From Actinoplanes sp. KI2 (GTDB taxonomy: Bacteria; Actinomycetota; Actinomycetes; Mycobacteriales; Micromonosporaceae): 64,000 bases of DNA. Position numbers and translations under genes: made by a program. The number at the start of each line of letters is the position of its first letter. Positions within the stretch are counted from its first letter, which is position 1. Below the pieces are notes generated by a model that did no database searches, was not told the DNA's origin, and saw only the letters and a list, made by a program, of their open reading frames with translations. The stretch lies in contig NZ_JAOSZE010000016.1 in the NCBI RefSeq assembly GCF_025630775.1, positions 1-64,000 of the forward strand, written 5' to 3'. This document shows positions 53,265-63,189 of the stretch, in pieces.

Positions 53265-55176
53265 TCACGCCGACTGGTACGCGCTGGCCTGCAGGGTGAA
53301 CAGCTGGGCGTAGATCCCGCCGGTCGCCATCAGCGCCGGATGGTCGCCCTCCTCGACGATCGCGCCGTGGTCCAGCACGTAGATCCGGTCGGCGTCCCGC
53401 ACGCTCGCCATCCGATGGGTGATCAGCACGACCGTACGGCCCGCCGCCAGCTCCCGCAGCCGCCGATAGACGTCGTGCTCGGCGCGCGCGTCCAGGTTCG
53501 CGGTCGGCTCGTCGCAGATCAGCAGCGGCGCATCCCGGTAGAACGCCCGGCTCACCGCGAGCCGCTGCCACTGCCCGCCGGAGAGGTCGGCGCCGTCGGT
53601 GAAGTGCCGGGACAGCAGCGTCTCGTACTGCCGGGACAGCTCCATCACGAAGTCGTGCGCGTCCCCGGCCCGGGCCGCGTCGTGCACGGTCTGCAGGGTC
53701 ACCGCCCGATCGTGCCGGCCGATGGTGATGTTGGCGCGGGCGGAGAGCGGCCACCGGGTCGGCTCCTGCATGACCACGGCGACCCGCTCCCGCAGCGTGT
53801 CCGGGTCCAGCCCCGGTCACGTCGTACCCGTCCCAGGTCACGCTCCCCTCCTGCGGGCGGTACAGCCCGGCGATCACGGCGGCGAGCGTGGACTTCCCCG
53901 AGCCGTTCTCGCCGACCAGCGCGATCACCTCGCCCTGCCGAAGCGTCAGGCTGATGTCTCGTACGGCCGGATTGTCGGCATCGGGATAGCGGAACGTGAC
54001 CCGGTCGAGCTTGATCTCCCGGAAGCCGTGGGGTGCGACGCCGCCCGGCGTCGGTTCGGCCCGCAACCGGGACAGCTCGCAGAAGCCCTGGAAGTCGTCG
54101 AAGTAGAGGCCCTGCTCGAAGAGCCGGTTCGCGGTGAGGCTGAGCTCGCGGAGCTTCCCGATGCCCATGTTGATCGCGTACGCGGCGGCGCCGCCCGCGG
54201 CCAGCTCCATCCGCCCGGTCCAGAGCAACCAGAACAGCACCGCGTACGTGAGGCCGGTCGCGACCGCGCCGAGCGCCGTCCCGATCAGCGAGGTGCGCAC
54301 CCGCCGGGTGTTGACCCGGATCTCCTCGTCGGTGGAGAGCTGGAGCAGCCGGCGCACCTGGGCGAGCATGAACTCGCGCAGGGTGAAGGCGCGCAGCTCG
54401 GGCGCCGGCTCGCGGGCGGCGAGCAGCTCGTAGAGCATCCGCTGCCGCCGCCACAGCGCGATCAGCCGCAGCACCCGGCGGCGCTCGAGCCGCGCGGACC
54501 GGACCGCCGCCCAGGTCACCGGCAGCACCGAGAGCACCAGCATGGGCAGCAGGACCGGGTGCAGCACGGCGAGCACGCCGGCCGCGGCGGCGATGCCGAC
54601 CAGGTCGGTGGCGAGCTCGACGGCCAGGTCGACAAGCTGCTCGGCGGCGTGGATGCCGCGGTCGCGGGCGCGTTCCATGGCGTCCCGCCAGGACGGGTCG
54701 TCGAAGGTCGGCAGGTCGACCCGGGTGGTGAGGGTGAGCAGCCGCATCTCGGCGGCCTGGTAGACCTTGGGGGTCAGCCGGCCGTTGGCCGCGGCGGCCG
54801 CCGAGGTGAGCGCGCCGCGCAGCGCGGCCGCGCCGATCAGCAGGAGCAGCGAGGGGATGGCGGCCCGCACCCGCTCCGGCGTCGGCCCGGCCGTCAGCAG
54901 CCCGTTGAAGACGCCGACCACGCTGATCAGCCCGAGCGCACTCGCGGCGCCGCTCGCGATCTGGAGCACGGCGACGCTCGCGGTGGTGAAGCGGTCGGCC
55001 CGCCAGGCGAGCAGCCACGCCTCGCCGAGCAGTTTGGGCAGCCGGCGGACCATCGTCCAGAACGAGGTGTTGGCCGCTTCCTCGGTGCTGGTCAGCCAGT
55101 ACGGGAGGGCCAGCTCACCCTCTTCGAGCTCGTGCTGGACTTCGTCCTGCGGGGCGGGGGATGTCGCGTCCGGCAT
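53265..55176 (-). pseudogene. ABC exporter (permease-ATPase fusion) with a frameshift
   Basis: A half-transporter of about 636 aa. The N-terminal frame runs from ATG 55176 through six membrane helices to the Walker A GENGSGKST. Around 53811-53814 (CCCC on the plus strand) one extra base shifts the frame. The other frame continues with VMQEPTRW (Q-loop), LSGGQWQRLAV, Walker B LLICDEP and H-loop VLITHRM to the stop at 53265. All motifs are intact, so this is either a recent inactivation or a sequence error in a homopolymer. Substrate unknown. Confidence 0.85.
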
Positions 55177-55249
55177 CGGAGGCTCCGTTTCGGGGGTCTC
55201 TGTGCCCTTCCTACGCCCACCCGCCGGGCGCGTCTATCGGGTTCCGGCG

Positions 55250-55283
55250 TTCACTCATCCCCTTCACTCATCCCCTTCACTCA
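55250..55283 (+). repeat. 13-bp tandem repeat at the pimB stop
   Basis: TTCACTCATCCCC occurs twice (55250-55262, 55263-55275) and a partial third copy contains the pimB stop codon (minus strand). Confidence 0.8.
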
Positions 55284-56404
55284 GCCTCGAGAAGGCGACT
55301 CATCCGCTCGGCCTGCTTCTCCCAGCGCCACTCCTGCTCGACCCAGGCCCGGCCGGCCGCGCCCATCGCCTTCGCCCGGGCCGGATCGGCGAGCAACTCG
55401 GTCAGCCGGGCGGCCAGCGCGTCGACATCCCGGCCGCCGACCACGTAGCCGGTCTCGCCCTCGCGCACCGCGTCCGGCGCGCCGCCGGAGTCGCCGCCGA
55501 CGACCGGCAGCCCGGTGGCCGACGCCTCCAGGTAGACGATGCCGAGCCCCTCCACGTCGAGCCCGGCCGCGCGGGTGCGGCACGGCATCGCGTACACATC
55601 GCCGGCCGCATAATGCGCCGGCAGCTCGGCCCACGGCACCGAACCGGTGAAGACCACATCGGACTCGACGCCCTGCTCGCGGGCCAGGCGCTGGAGCTTG
55701 GCCCGGTACGGCCCGCCGCTGACCAGCAGCAGCGCCGCGCCGGGCACCCGGCGCCGGATCGCCGGCAGCGCCCGGATCAGCATGTCCTGCCCCTTGCGCG
55801 GCACCAGCCGGGAGACGCAGACGATCACCGGGCGGTCGGTGAGGCCGTGCTTGGCGCGGACCGCCGAGCCGTCCACGCCGGGGTGGAACGCCGTCACGTC
55901 GACGCCGGGGGCGAGCCGTTGCAGGTCGGTGAGCCCGTGCAGGGCGCGGTCGAGCCGGGTGCGCTGGTACTCCCCCAGGTAGGTCACCACGTCGTTGCCG
56001 CGGGCGATGCGCCGCAGCAACTGCCGGGCGCCGGGCAGTGCGGCCCAGCCGATCTCGTGCCCATGGGTGAGCGCGACCGCGCGGGTGATCCCGGCGGTGC
56101 GCCGCAGCCCGTCGGCGAGCAGCCCGAGCGGGGCGGCCGCACCGAACCACACCCGGTCGCAGCCGTGCTCCCGGGCCAGCGCCGCGGCCCGCCGGGCCAC
56201 CCCGGGCGTGGGCAGCAGCACCCCGGTCGGCTCGCGGACGACCTCGAACGGCTGCTCGGCGTCGAACTTCTCGGCGCCCTTCCACGTCGAGGCGTAGACG
56301 ACGAGCGACCCGGCCGGCTGGCGCACCGCCAGGTTGTGCACGAACTGCTGGATGCCGCCGGGCCGGGGCGGGAAGTCGTTGGTCACCAGCAGGGTGCGGC
56401 GCAT
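55277..56404 (-). CDS. pimB: GT4 glycosyltransferase, PimB-like mannosyltransferase
   Basis: A 375-aa GT-B enzyme. The N-terminus LLVTNDFPPRPGGIQQFVHNL, VCVSRLVPRKGQDMLI and EGLGIVYLEASATGLPVV (E-x7-E) match PimB, which adds the second mannose to phosphatidyl-myo-inositol mannoside. The syntenic gene is Rv2188c. ATG 56404 shares one base with the stop of the upstream M48 protease. Acceptor specificity is inferred from synteny and similarity. Confidence 0.88.
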   Translation of the reverse strand: MRRTLLVTNDFPPRPGGIQQFVHNLAVRQPAGSLVVYASTWKGAEKFDAEQPFEVVREPTGVLLPTPGVARRAAALAREHGCDRVWFGAAAPLGLLADGLRRTAGITRAVALTHGHEIGWAALPGARQLLRRIARGNDVVTYLGEYQRTRLDRALHGLTDLQRLAPGVDVTAFHPGVDGSAVRAKHGLTDRPVIVCVSRLVPRKGQDMLIRALPAIRRRVPGAALLLVSGGPYRAKLQRLAREQGVESDVVFTGSVPWAELPAHYAAGDVYAMPCRTRAAGLDVEGLGIVYLEASATGLPVVGGDSGGAPDAVREGETGYVVGGRDVDALAARLTELLADPARAKAMGAAGRAWVEQEWRWEKQAERMSRLLEAE

Positions 56405-57663
56405 CAGCGCTCACCCCGGGCGTAGGCGCGGGCGGCGGCCATCCGCTCCACCGTGGACGGATGCGAGGCGGAGATCACGTACTCCCAGGTGGGCGGGTCG
56501 GGGTCGGACAGGTTGACCGTGCCCAACCGGCGCTGCATCGCCTCGAAGGTGGCCGGGGCGCCGGTCAGCGCCAGCGCGTGCGCGTCGGCCCGGGCCTCGA
56601 TGCGGCGCGACACGTACGCCTGGGCCGGGCCGGCCACCAGCCCGGCCAGCGTGACCACGGCGAGCATCAGCCCGATGGCCTGCGGCGAGCCGATCGAGTC
56701 GACGTTCGCCAGCCGCAGCAGACCCGACCACGAGCCGAGCAGGAACAGCGCGATCACCGCGGCGGCCGTGCCGAGCGCGCCGAGGACCGTGCCGATCAGC
56801 ACGTCGTTGTCCTTGGCGTGGCCCAGCTCGTGCGCCACCACCGAGACCACCTCGTCGGGCGCGGCCTCGGTGAGCATGGTGTCGTAGACGACGATGCGCC
56901 GGGTCGGGCCCAGCCCGGACACGTACGCGTTGACCGCCCGGGTACGCCGGGACGCGTCGGCCACCAGCACGTCGCGCACCGGCACGCCGTCCCGATCGGC
57001 GAGCGCGATCAGCTCGGTCCGCAGCGGGCCGGCCGCCATCGGGGTGAACCTGTTGAACACGGGCTCGACCAGCACCGGCAGCACGAACGACAGCAGCACC
57101 ACCAGCCCGGCCGCGCCGACCGCGCCGAACGCCCACCACCAGTGCGGCGCGAAGTGGGTGATCGTGTAGAAGCCGAGCAGCGCCACGCCGCCGATGACCG
57201 CGCCGACCGCCCACGACTTGAGCAGGTCGACCGTCCAGGAGCCCCAGGACTGGGTGGAGATGCCGTAACGCACCACGATGACGTGCCGCCAGGCCGCGAA
57301 CGGCAGCGTGCTCACCTCGGCCACCAGCACCACGGCGAGGCCGCCGAGCAGCGCCTGGGCGATCCAGTTGCCGCCGAACGGCCGGCCGGCCTGGGTGACG
57401 ATCCAGGCGCCGAGCGGGGTGAGCCCGAGCACCAGGGCGACGACCAGGCCGATGGCCATCGCGCCGTACGACCCGGGGCGCAACGCGGCGTGGAACTGCC
57501 GGGCCCGGGCGACCTTGTCGGCCGGCAGCGAACCGAGCGCGGCCAGCTGGTCGGCCCGGGGCGCGGGCGGCCGATGCCACGGGATGGACACGGCGGCGAA
57601 GACGGCGAGCACCACGAGCAACACAACGAGGGTGCCGACGGCCCAGGCCCGCGACGTCATCAT
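56404..57663 (-). CDS. M48-family membrane metalloprotease (Ste24/CAAX-like)
   Basis: A 419-aa protein with about six membrane segments and the zinc motif VVAHELGHAKD (H278, E279, H282). A third ligand probably lies in RRIEARADAHAL. ATG 57663 lies 7 nt after TAGGAT. It is translationally coupled to pimB. Homologues clip prenylated proteins or act in membrane quality control; the bacterial substrate is unknown. Confidence 0.9.
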   Translation of the reverse strand: MMTSRAWAVGTLVVLLVVLAVFAAVSIPWHRPPAPRADQLAALGSLPADKVARARQFHAALRPGSYGAMAIGLVVALVLGLTPLGAWIVTQAGRPFGGNWIAQALLGGLAVVLVAEVSTLPFAAWRHVIVVRYGISTQSWGSWTVDLLKSWAVGAVIGGVALLGFYTITHFAPHWWWAFGAVGAAGLVVLLSFVLPVLVEPVFNRFTPMAAGPLRTELIALADRDGVPVRDVLVADASRRTRAVNAYVSGLGPTRRIVVYDTMLTEAAPDEVVSVVAHELGHAKDNDVLIGTVLGALGTAAAVIALFLLGSWSGLLRLANVDSIGSPQAIGLMLAVVTLAGLVAGPAQAYVSRRIEARADAHALALTGAPATFEAMQRRLGTVNLSDPDPPTWEYVISASHPSTVERMAAARAYARGER

Positions 57664-57682
57664 CCGGACAATCCTAGAGAGA

Positions 57683-57901
57683 TCACGCCACGTGACGGCG
57701 GGGGAACATCGGCACCACCACCGGTGGCTCCGGGGTGTCCAGAATCTCCACGTCGAAGCCGGCCAGCTCGAACGTCTCGATGGCCCGCAGCTCGCCGGGC
57801 GTCAGGTCGGCTATCCCGTCGGGGGTGTCCAGCAGCGCGCTGACCAGGCAACCCCGGCACGCGTCGGACCGACCGGCGCAGCGACCGCAGTCGACGATCA
57901 T
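57683..57901 (-). CDS. Small cysteine-rich protein
   Basis: A 72-aa protein starting MIVDCGRCAGRSDACRGC, with CxxC...CxxC likely binding zinc, followed by TPGELRAIETFELAGFDVEIL. ATG 57901 has GGAGG 4 nt upstream; the overlapping GTG 57904 is an alternative. It lies between the M48 and NYN genes on the same strand. The role is unknown. Confidence 0.75.
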   Translation of the reverse strand: MIVDCGRCAGRSDACRGCLVSALLDTPDGIADLTPGELRAIETFELAGFDVEILDTPEPPVVVPMFPRRHVA

Positions 57902-57980
57902 CACTCCTCCTCACCCGGGTGGCCCTGCGACCACCACCGGTGACCGTCACGCTAGGCAAGGGGTACGACAAAAAATCCAA

Positions 57981-59366
57981 TCAACTGCGAGCGAGGCGCC
58001 TGAGCAGGGAGTCCGCGCCCATCGGGTAGGCGCCGTGCCGCCGCACGCCGTCCGCGACCTCGCGATCGGACGAGATCACCACGATCGGGCGGCCGGCCGG
58101 CTCGGCCCGCACCAACTGCCGGACGAGCTCGTCGGCGGTGTCGCCCTTGCGGGAGAACAGCACCCGGACGCCCCGCGGCGTCGGTGGCAGCCCGTGCACC
58201 CGCTCGGCGCCGTCGAAGACCACCGTGACCTCGTCGCCGGTCTGCGCCGCGATCCCGCCCAGCCCGGTGATCAGCCGCTTGCGCTGCTGCTCGAGCGACA
58301 TCTCGGCGAAACCGCGCTTGGTCACGTTGTATCCGTCCACGATCAGGTGCGCCCGGGGCAGCGCGAGCAACTGGTCGAGCCGGCCGGGGTCGTCGGTGTC
58401 CTGCGCGCGGGCCCGGGACCGCTCGGGCGAGCCGGGCCGGTCGGCGGCCGCGTCCGCCACGAAGTCGGCCGGCAGTTTCTCGGACGGGCCGAGGGCCAGC
58501 TCGCGGCGCAGCCCCGAGGCGGCCTGCCCGATCGTCTCGACGAGCAGCCAGAGGCGGGCGTCGTCGGCGGCCCGGGCATCCTTGGCGCTCTGCTTGCCGG
58601 TGGCGGCCAGCGCCTCCGCCTCGGCCAGGCGCGCCTTCAGCCGGCGTACCTCTGCGTCATGATCGGCCGCGATGCGCGACGCGCGTCCCTTCTCGGTGGC
58701 CAGCAGGTCGCTCGCGCGTTTCTGCGCCACCTGCGTCTCGCGCAGGGCCTTGGCGGTGGTCCGCGCCTCCTCGCGCAGGGCGCCCAGCTCCTCGCGGACC
58801 CGGGCGAGCTCGTCGCGCAGCTTGTCGGCCTCGACCTTGGCGACCGTCCGGTCGTGCTCGGCGCGCACGGCCCGCTGCTCGGCCTCGCGGATCTGGCTCG
58901 CCACGGCGGCGCTGTCGGCCTCGGCCCGGACCGCCTCGCCGGCCCCCTCGATCAGGTCCCGCCAGCCCTCCGGCCGGGTCAGGTAGGCCAGCGCGGCGAC
59001 CTCGACCGGGTCGGCGGCGGCCGGCGCCATCCCGGCGACCACGGCGGCGCCCAGATCACCCGCCTCGGTGACGATCCGGCCGCTGATCCGCTGCCGGAAG
59101 AGCGGATCGGAGGTGAGCTGCGCGGCGATCTCGCGACCGCCCAGCCGAGCCCGGCGATTTGGGGCGAAACGGGCGACCCGTCGCAGCGCCACGGGAATCT
59201 CGTCGGCCGGCAGGCCCGGCAGGACCGCCGCGGCGAGAGCGGTGATCCGCTGACGGACCGGCTCGGGAAGGATCGGTTCCGGGACAAATTCCACGTCCTG
59301 AGCCAGCTCCGCCGGGACAGCTGCCTCCGCATCGGGGCAGTCGGCGGGAAACGCGGGCTCGGACAT
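57981..59366 (-). CDS. NYN-domain (YacP/Rae1-like) ribonuclease with coiled coil
   Basis: A 461-aa protein. The N-terminal helical region is followed by a coiled coil (about 150-255, heptad-rich REAEQRAVRAEHDRTVAKVE). A C-terminal NYN/PIN-like domain contains LIVDGYNVTKRG, VVFDGAE, DTADELV and SSDREVADG. YacP-type nucleases cut mRNA at ribosomes. It is conserved among actinobacteria. Confidence 0.88.
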   Translation of the reverse strand: MSEPAFPADCPDAEAAVPAELAQDVEFVPEPILPEPVRQRITALAAAVLPGLPADEIPVALRRVARFAPNRRARLGGREIAAQLTSDPLFRQRISGRIVTEAGDLGAAVVAGMAPAAADPVEVAALAYLTRPEGWRDLIEGAGEAVRAEADSAAVASQIREAEQRAVRAEHDRTVAKVEADKLRDELARVREELGALREEARTTAKALRETQVAQKRASDLLATEKGRASRIAADHDAEVRRLKARLAEAEALAATGKQSAKDARAADDARLWLLVETIGQAASGLRRELALGPSEKLPADFVADAAADRPGSPERSRARAQDTDDPGRLDQLLALPRAHLIVDGYNVTKRGFAEMSLEQQRKRLITGLGGIAAQTGDEVTVVFDGAERVHGLPPTPRGVRVLFSRKGDTADELVRQLVRAEPAGRPIVVISSDREVADGVRRHGAYPMGADSLLRRLARS

Positions 59367-59470
59367 CTACCCATTCTCACACCGTGGACCGCAAAAAAGC
59401 TTGTCGAAGCAAGCGATCTTTCTCGCCCGGCCCGGCGTTCTTGTCGTACCCCCGCTCTAATCTCCCCGCC

Positions 59471-61255
59471 GTGGCACAACCCGCATATGTCCAGGGCACT
59501 CTGGACACACTTCTCGCCGACCCGGCGGCGCAATCGCTGGCCGAGACCACGTTCGTGGTGCTCGACCTGGAGACGACCGGCGGCGCCGCCGACGGCGCCG
59601 GCGTCACCGAGATCGGCGCGGTCAAGGTGCGCGGCGGCGAGGAGCTCGGCGTCTTCGCGACCCTGGTCAATCCCGGCGAGCGGATCCCGGCGTTCATCAC
59701 CGTCCTGACCGGCATCACCGACGCCATGCTGGCGCCGGCCCCGGCGATCGAGACGGTGCTGCCCAGCCTGCTCGAGTTCCTGCGCGGGTCGGTCCTGGTG
59801 GCGCACAACGCGCCGTACGATGTCGGCTTCCTGAAAGCCGCCTGTGCCCGGCACGGCTATCCCTGGCCCAATCCGCGGGTGCTCGACACGGCCGCGCTGG
59901 CCCGCCGGGCGCTGACCCGCGACGAGGTGCCCAACCGCAAGCTCGCCACGCTCGCCCACTTCTTCCACGCCGCCGTCCAGCCCACTCACCGCGCGCTCGA
60001 CGACGCCCGGGCCACGGTCGACGTGCTGCACGGCCTGATCGAGCGGCTGGGCAGCTTCCGGGTGCACACGCTGGGCGACGCGATCGAGTTCGCCAAGGCG
60101 GTCACCCCCACCCAGCGCCGCCAGCGGCACCTCGCCGAGGGCCTGCCGCACGTGCCCGGCGTCTACGTGTTCCGGGCCGCCGACGACTGGCCGCTCTACG
60201 TCGGCACCTCGAAAGACATCGCCACCCGCGTCCGCAGCTACTTCACCGCGAGCGAGAAACGGGCCCGGATCTCCGAGATGCTCGGCGCCGCCACCCGGGT
60301 CGAGGCGGTCGAGTGCGCCCACTCGCTCGAGGCCGAGGTCCGCGAGCTGCGGCTGATCGCGGCACACTCCCCGCCGTACAATCGCCGGTCCAAATATCCC
60401 GAGCGGGTGGTGTGGCTGAGGCTCACCGACGAGCCGTACCCGCGCTTGTCGATCGTCCGCCGCCTCACCGACGACGGCTCGGCCCATCTCGGCCCGTTCT
60501 CGTCGCGGCGCACCGCCGAGCTGGCCGCCGCCGGGGTCTACGACGCGCTGCCGCTGCGCCAGTGCGGTCACACCCTGTCCATCCGCACGCCCACGCCGGC
60601 CTGCGCGCTGGCCGAGCTGGGCAGGTGTCCGGCGCCGTGCGAGCACAAGATCACCCCGGAGCTGTACGCGTCGACGGCCGCCCTGCCGTTCCGCACCGCC
60701 ATCCACGGCGACCCGGGGATCGTCGTCGCCGCGCTGATGGGCCGCATCGACGCCCTCTCCGAGCACCAGCGCTACGAGGAGGCGGCGGTCCTGCGCAGCC
60801 GTCTGATCGCCCTGCTCCGCGCGACCGTCCGGATGCAGCGGCTGTCAGCGCTCACCCGGCTCACCGAGGTGGTCGCCGCCCGCCGGGACACCGTCGGCGG
60901 GTGGGAGATCATCGTGGTGCGGCACGGCCGGCTCGCCGCCGCGGCCACCTCGCCGCCCCGCGAGCATCCCCGCCCGACCCTCGACGCGGCCCGGATGACC
61001 GCCGAGACGGTCCTACCCGGACCGGGTCCGGTGCCGGCCGCGAGCGCCGAGGAGACCGAGCGGATCCTCGCGTGGCTCGAGCGGCCCGACACCCGGTTGG
61101 TGGAAACCTCCGGCGACTGGGTGTCACCGGTTCGTGGCGCCGCGCGGTTCACCGCCCTGCTCAATCGGGCAGAAGCCGCGGCTTCGGGGAAAGACTCGTC
61201 CGTTCGCTCATCCGTAACTGACCGTTCGGATGACGCTCGCTCGCTTAGGCTGTAA
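59471..61255 (+). CDS. DEDD exonuclease fused to a UvrC-like GIY-YIG nuclease (Rv2191 type)
   Basis: A 594-aa protein. The N-terminal DnaQ-like exonuclease (about 25-190) shows VVLDLETTG, LVAHNAPYDVGFL and HRALDDARATVD. The GIY-YIG domain (about 215-300) starts PGVYVFRAADDWPLYVG, followed by UvrB-binding-like helices (about 430-460). It resembles Rv2191 and Cho fusions in DNA repair. GTG 59471 lies 7 nt after TAATCT (leaderless). Confidence 0.92.
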   Translation: MAQPAYVQGTLDTLLADPAAQSLAETTFVVLDLETTGGAADGAGVTEIGAVKVRGGEELGVFATLVNPGERIPAFITVLTGITDAMLAPAPAIETVLPSLLEFLRGSVLVAHNAPYDVGFLKAACARHGYPWPNPRVLDTAALARRALTRDEVPNRKLATLAHFFHAAVQPTHRALDDARATVDVLHGLIERLGSFRVHTLGDAIEFAKAVTPTQRRQRHLAEGLPHVPGVYVFRAADDWPLYVGTSKDIATRVRSYFTASEKRARISEMLGAATRVEAVECAHSLEAEVRELRLIAAHSPPYNRRSKYPERVVWLRLTDEPYPRLSIVRRLTDDGSAHLGPFSSRRTAELAAAGVYDALPLRQCGHTLSIRTPTPACALAELGRCPAPCEHKITPELYASTAALPFRTAIHGDPGIVVAALMGRIDALSEHQRYEEAAVLRSRLIALLRATVRMQRLSALTRLTEVVAARRDTVGGWEIIVVRHGRLAAAATSPPREHPRPTLDAARMTAETVLPGPGPVPAASAEETERILAWLERPDTRLVETSGDWVSPVRGAARFTALLNRAEAAASGKDSSVRSSVTDRSDDARSLRL

Positions 61256-61363
61256 GGCAGGTGCAATCCCCGTGTTGGTTCGGGTGATTTCACGGTGATT
61301 TGCCAGGCGGATCGCTCGGGACCCCTACAAGGCCCGGGCGACCGAGCGGTGAGGGGGTGTCCA

Positions 61364-63157
61364 GTGGACGTCGACGCCGGCCACGGCGCCGCCCTTGGAC
61401 GTGCCCTCCCCACGCAAGCGCCCACCAGTGGTTCCCTCTCCCAGCGCCTCCGCTCGTTCCTGAGCTTCCCGGGCAACGACGACGACCCGGTCGTTCGGCT
61501 CGCCAAGACCCACCGCGGCATCCACCCCTCCGCCGACGCCGGCGTCCTGCGCCGCGGCTACGCGATCGCGGAAAACATGCACCGCGGCCAGATGCGCAAG
61601 TCCGGCGATCCGTACATCACGCACCCGCTCGCCGTCGCCCAGATCTGCGCCGAGCTCGGCATGGACACCACCACCCTGGTCGCCGCCCTGCTGCACGACA
61701 CGGTGGAGGACACCAGCTACACGCTGGAGGCGCTGCACAGCGACTTCGGCCCCGAGGTGACCCACCTGGTCGACGGCGTGACCAAGTTCGACAAGGCGTT
61801 CTACGGCAAGGCGGCCGAGGGCGAGACCATCCGCAAGATGATCGTCGCGGCCGGCAAGGACGTCCGGGTGCTGGTGATCAAGCTCGCCGACCGGCTGCAC
61901 AACATGCGTACGCTCGATGCCCGCTCCCCCGCGAGCCGCGCCCGGATCGCCACCGCGACCCTCGACGTGCTGGTCCCGCTCTGCGACCGGCTCGGCATCC
62001 AGGCCCTCAAGCGCGACCTCGACGACGTGGTGCTCTACCACCTCGAGCCGGAGTCGTACGCGCGCATCGACGACCACGTCCGCAACCGCCCGGGCTGGGA
62101 CGACTACCTCAACGAGGTCTCCGCGAAGGCCCGCAGCGCGCTGCGCCGCCAGCGAGTATCGGCCGAGGTACGGGCTCGGCCCCGGCACTACTACTCGATC
62201 TGGAAGGACACGGTCGCCGGCGACCATCAGGTCCCGTTCGACCTGCCCCGGATCGCGGTGATCGTGGACGGCCCGCCGACCGACTGTTACGCGGCGCTCG
62301 GCGCGATCCACGGCCAGTGGCGCCCGGTCGCCGGCCGCTTCAAGGACTTCATCGCCTCCCCGAAGAACAACCTGTACCGCTCGCTCCACACGACCGTCAC
62401 CGGCCCCGACGGCCGCCTGGTCGAGGTGCTGATCCGCACCGAGACGATGCACCAGTACTCCGAGTACGGCGTCGCCACCAGCTACCGCTATCCGAAGGTC
62501 GCCGAGACCCACGACCCGTCCGGCGCCGACCAGCTCTCCTGGCTCAAGCGGGTGCTCGACTGGCAGCAGGACACCACCGACGCCGCCCAGTTCCTCGCCT
62601 CGCTGCGGTGCGACCTCGCCGAGGCCCAGATCACCGTCTTCGCCCACGGGCAGGGGTTCGAGCTGCCCAGCGGCTCCACCCCGGTCGACCTGGCGTACGA
62701 GCTGAGCCCGGAGACCGGCGACCAGTGCCTGGCCGCCACGATCAACGGCCGCCTCGCCCCGCTGAGCTCGCCGCTGCGCGACGGCGACGTGATCGAGATC
62801 TTCGCCGAGTCCGACGGCCACGTCGAGGTCGAGCCGAACGCGCCGCGCGGCCCGCGCAAGGAGTGGCTCGGTTTCGTCAAGTCGAGCACCGCCCAGCTCC
62901 AGATCAACAAGTTCTTCGACGACAAGAACGAGCCCGGCATGAGCATCGCCGACAAGGTGCGGCTGGGCCGGGCGACGATCGGGCTGACCCTGCGCAAGCA
63001 CGACCGGGGCCTGGCCAGCGAGGTGCCGCTGCGCCGGCTCGCCGAGGAGCTGGGCTACCCCGACCTCGAGACGATGCTGGTCGCCGTCTGCGAGCGCACC
63101 CTCGAGCCGGACGCCGTGGTCGAGCAGCTCATCGCCCTCGTCGACCACCCGGACTGA
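61364..63157 (+). CDS. RelA/SpoT-family protein without a C-terminal ACT domain
   Basis: A 597-aa protein. The HD hydrolase domain has LLHDTVEDT and KLADRLHNMRTL. The synthetase domain has RPRHYYSIWKD, GRFKDFIASPKNNLYRSLHT and VEVLIRTETMHQYSEYG. TGS follows with ITVFAHGQGFELPSGSTPVDLAY. In the synthetase strand usually reading DLxxIRV, the Arg is Ala (FDLPRIAVIVD), which may weaken (p)ppGpp synthesis. It is shorter than classical Rel of about 730-790 aa and ends after a helical segment. GTG 61364 has GAGGGGG upstream. Confidence 0.9.
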   Translation: MDVDAGHGAALGRALPTQAPTSGSLSQRLRSFLSFPGNDDDPVVRLAKTHRGIHPSADAGVLRRGYAIAENMHRGQMRKSGDPYITHPLAVAQICAELGMDTTTLVAALLHDTVEDTSYTLEALHSDFGPEVTHLVDGVTKFDKAFYGKAAEGETIRKMIVAAGKDVRVLVIKLADRLHNMRTLDARSPASRARIATATLDVLVPLCDRLGIQALKRDLDDVVLYHLEPESYARIDDHVRNRPGWDDYLNEVSAKARSALRRQRVSAEVRARPRHYYSIWKDTVAGDHQVPFDLPRIAVIVDGPPTDCYAALGAIHGQWRPVAGRFKDFIASPKNNLYRSLHTTVTGPDGRLVEVLIRTETMHQYSEYGVATSYRYPKVAETHDPSGADQLSWLKRVLDWQQDTTDAAQFLASLRCDLAEAQITVFAHGQGFELPSGSTPVDLAYELSPETGDQCLAATINGRLAPLSSPLRDGDVIEIFAESDGHVEVEPNAPRGPRKEWLGFVKSSTAQLQINKFFDDKNEPGMSIADKVRLGRATIGLTLRKHDRGLASEVPLRRLAEELGYPDLETMLVAVCERTLEPDAVVEQLIALVDHPD

Positions 63158-63189
63158 GCCACTCGGCGATCGCCGTTAGCCTTGCTGAC

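Noticed and set aside
53811..53814. Programmed ribosomal frameshift in the ABC exporter
   Set aside because: No slippery heptamer or downstream pseudoknot is evident; a simple one-base indel explains it.
52522..55176. Single 884-codon frame joining the ABC transporter N-terminus to the thioredoxin-like protein
   Set aside because: It arises only because the frameshift places the ABC N-terminal part in the thioredoxin frame; the middle 180 codons are shadow sequence and both ends are separate genes.
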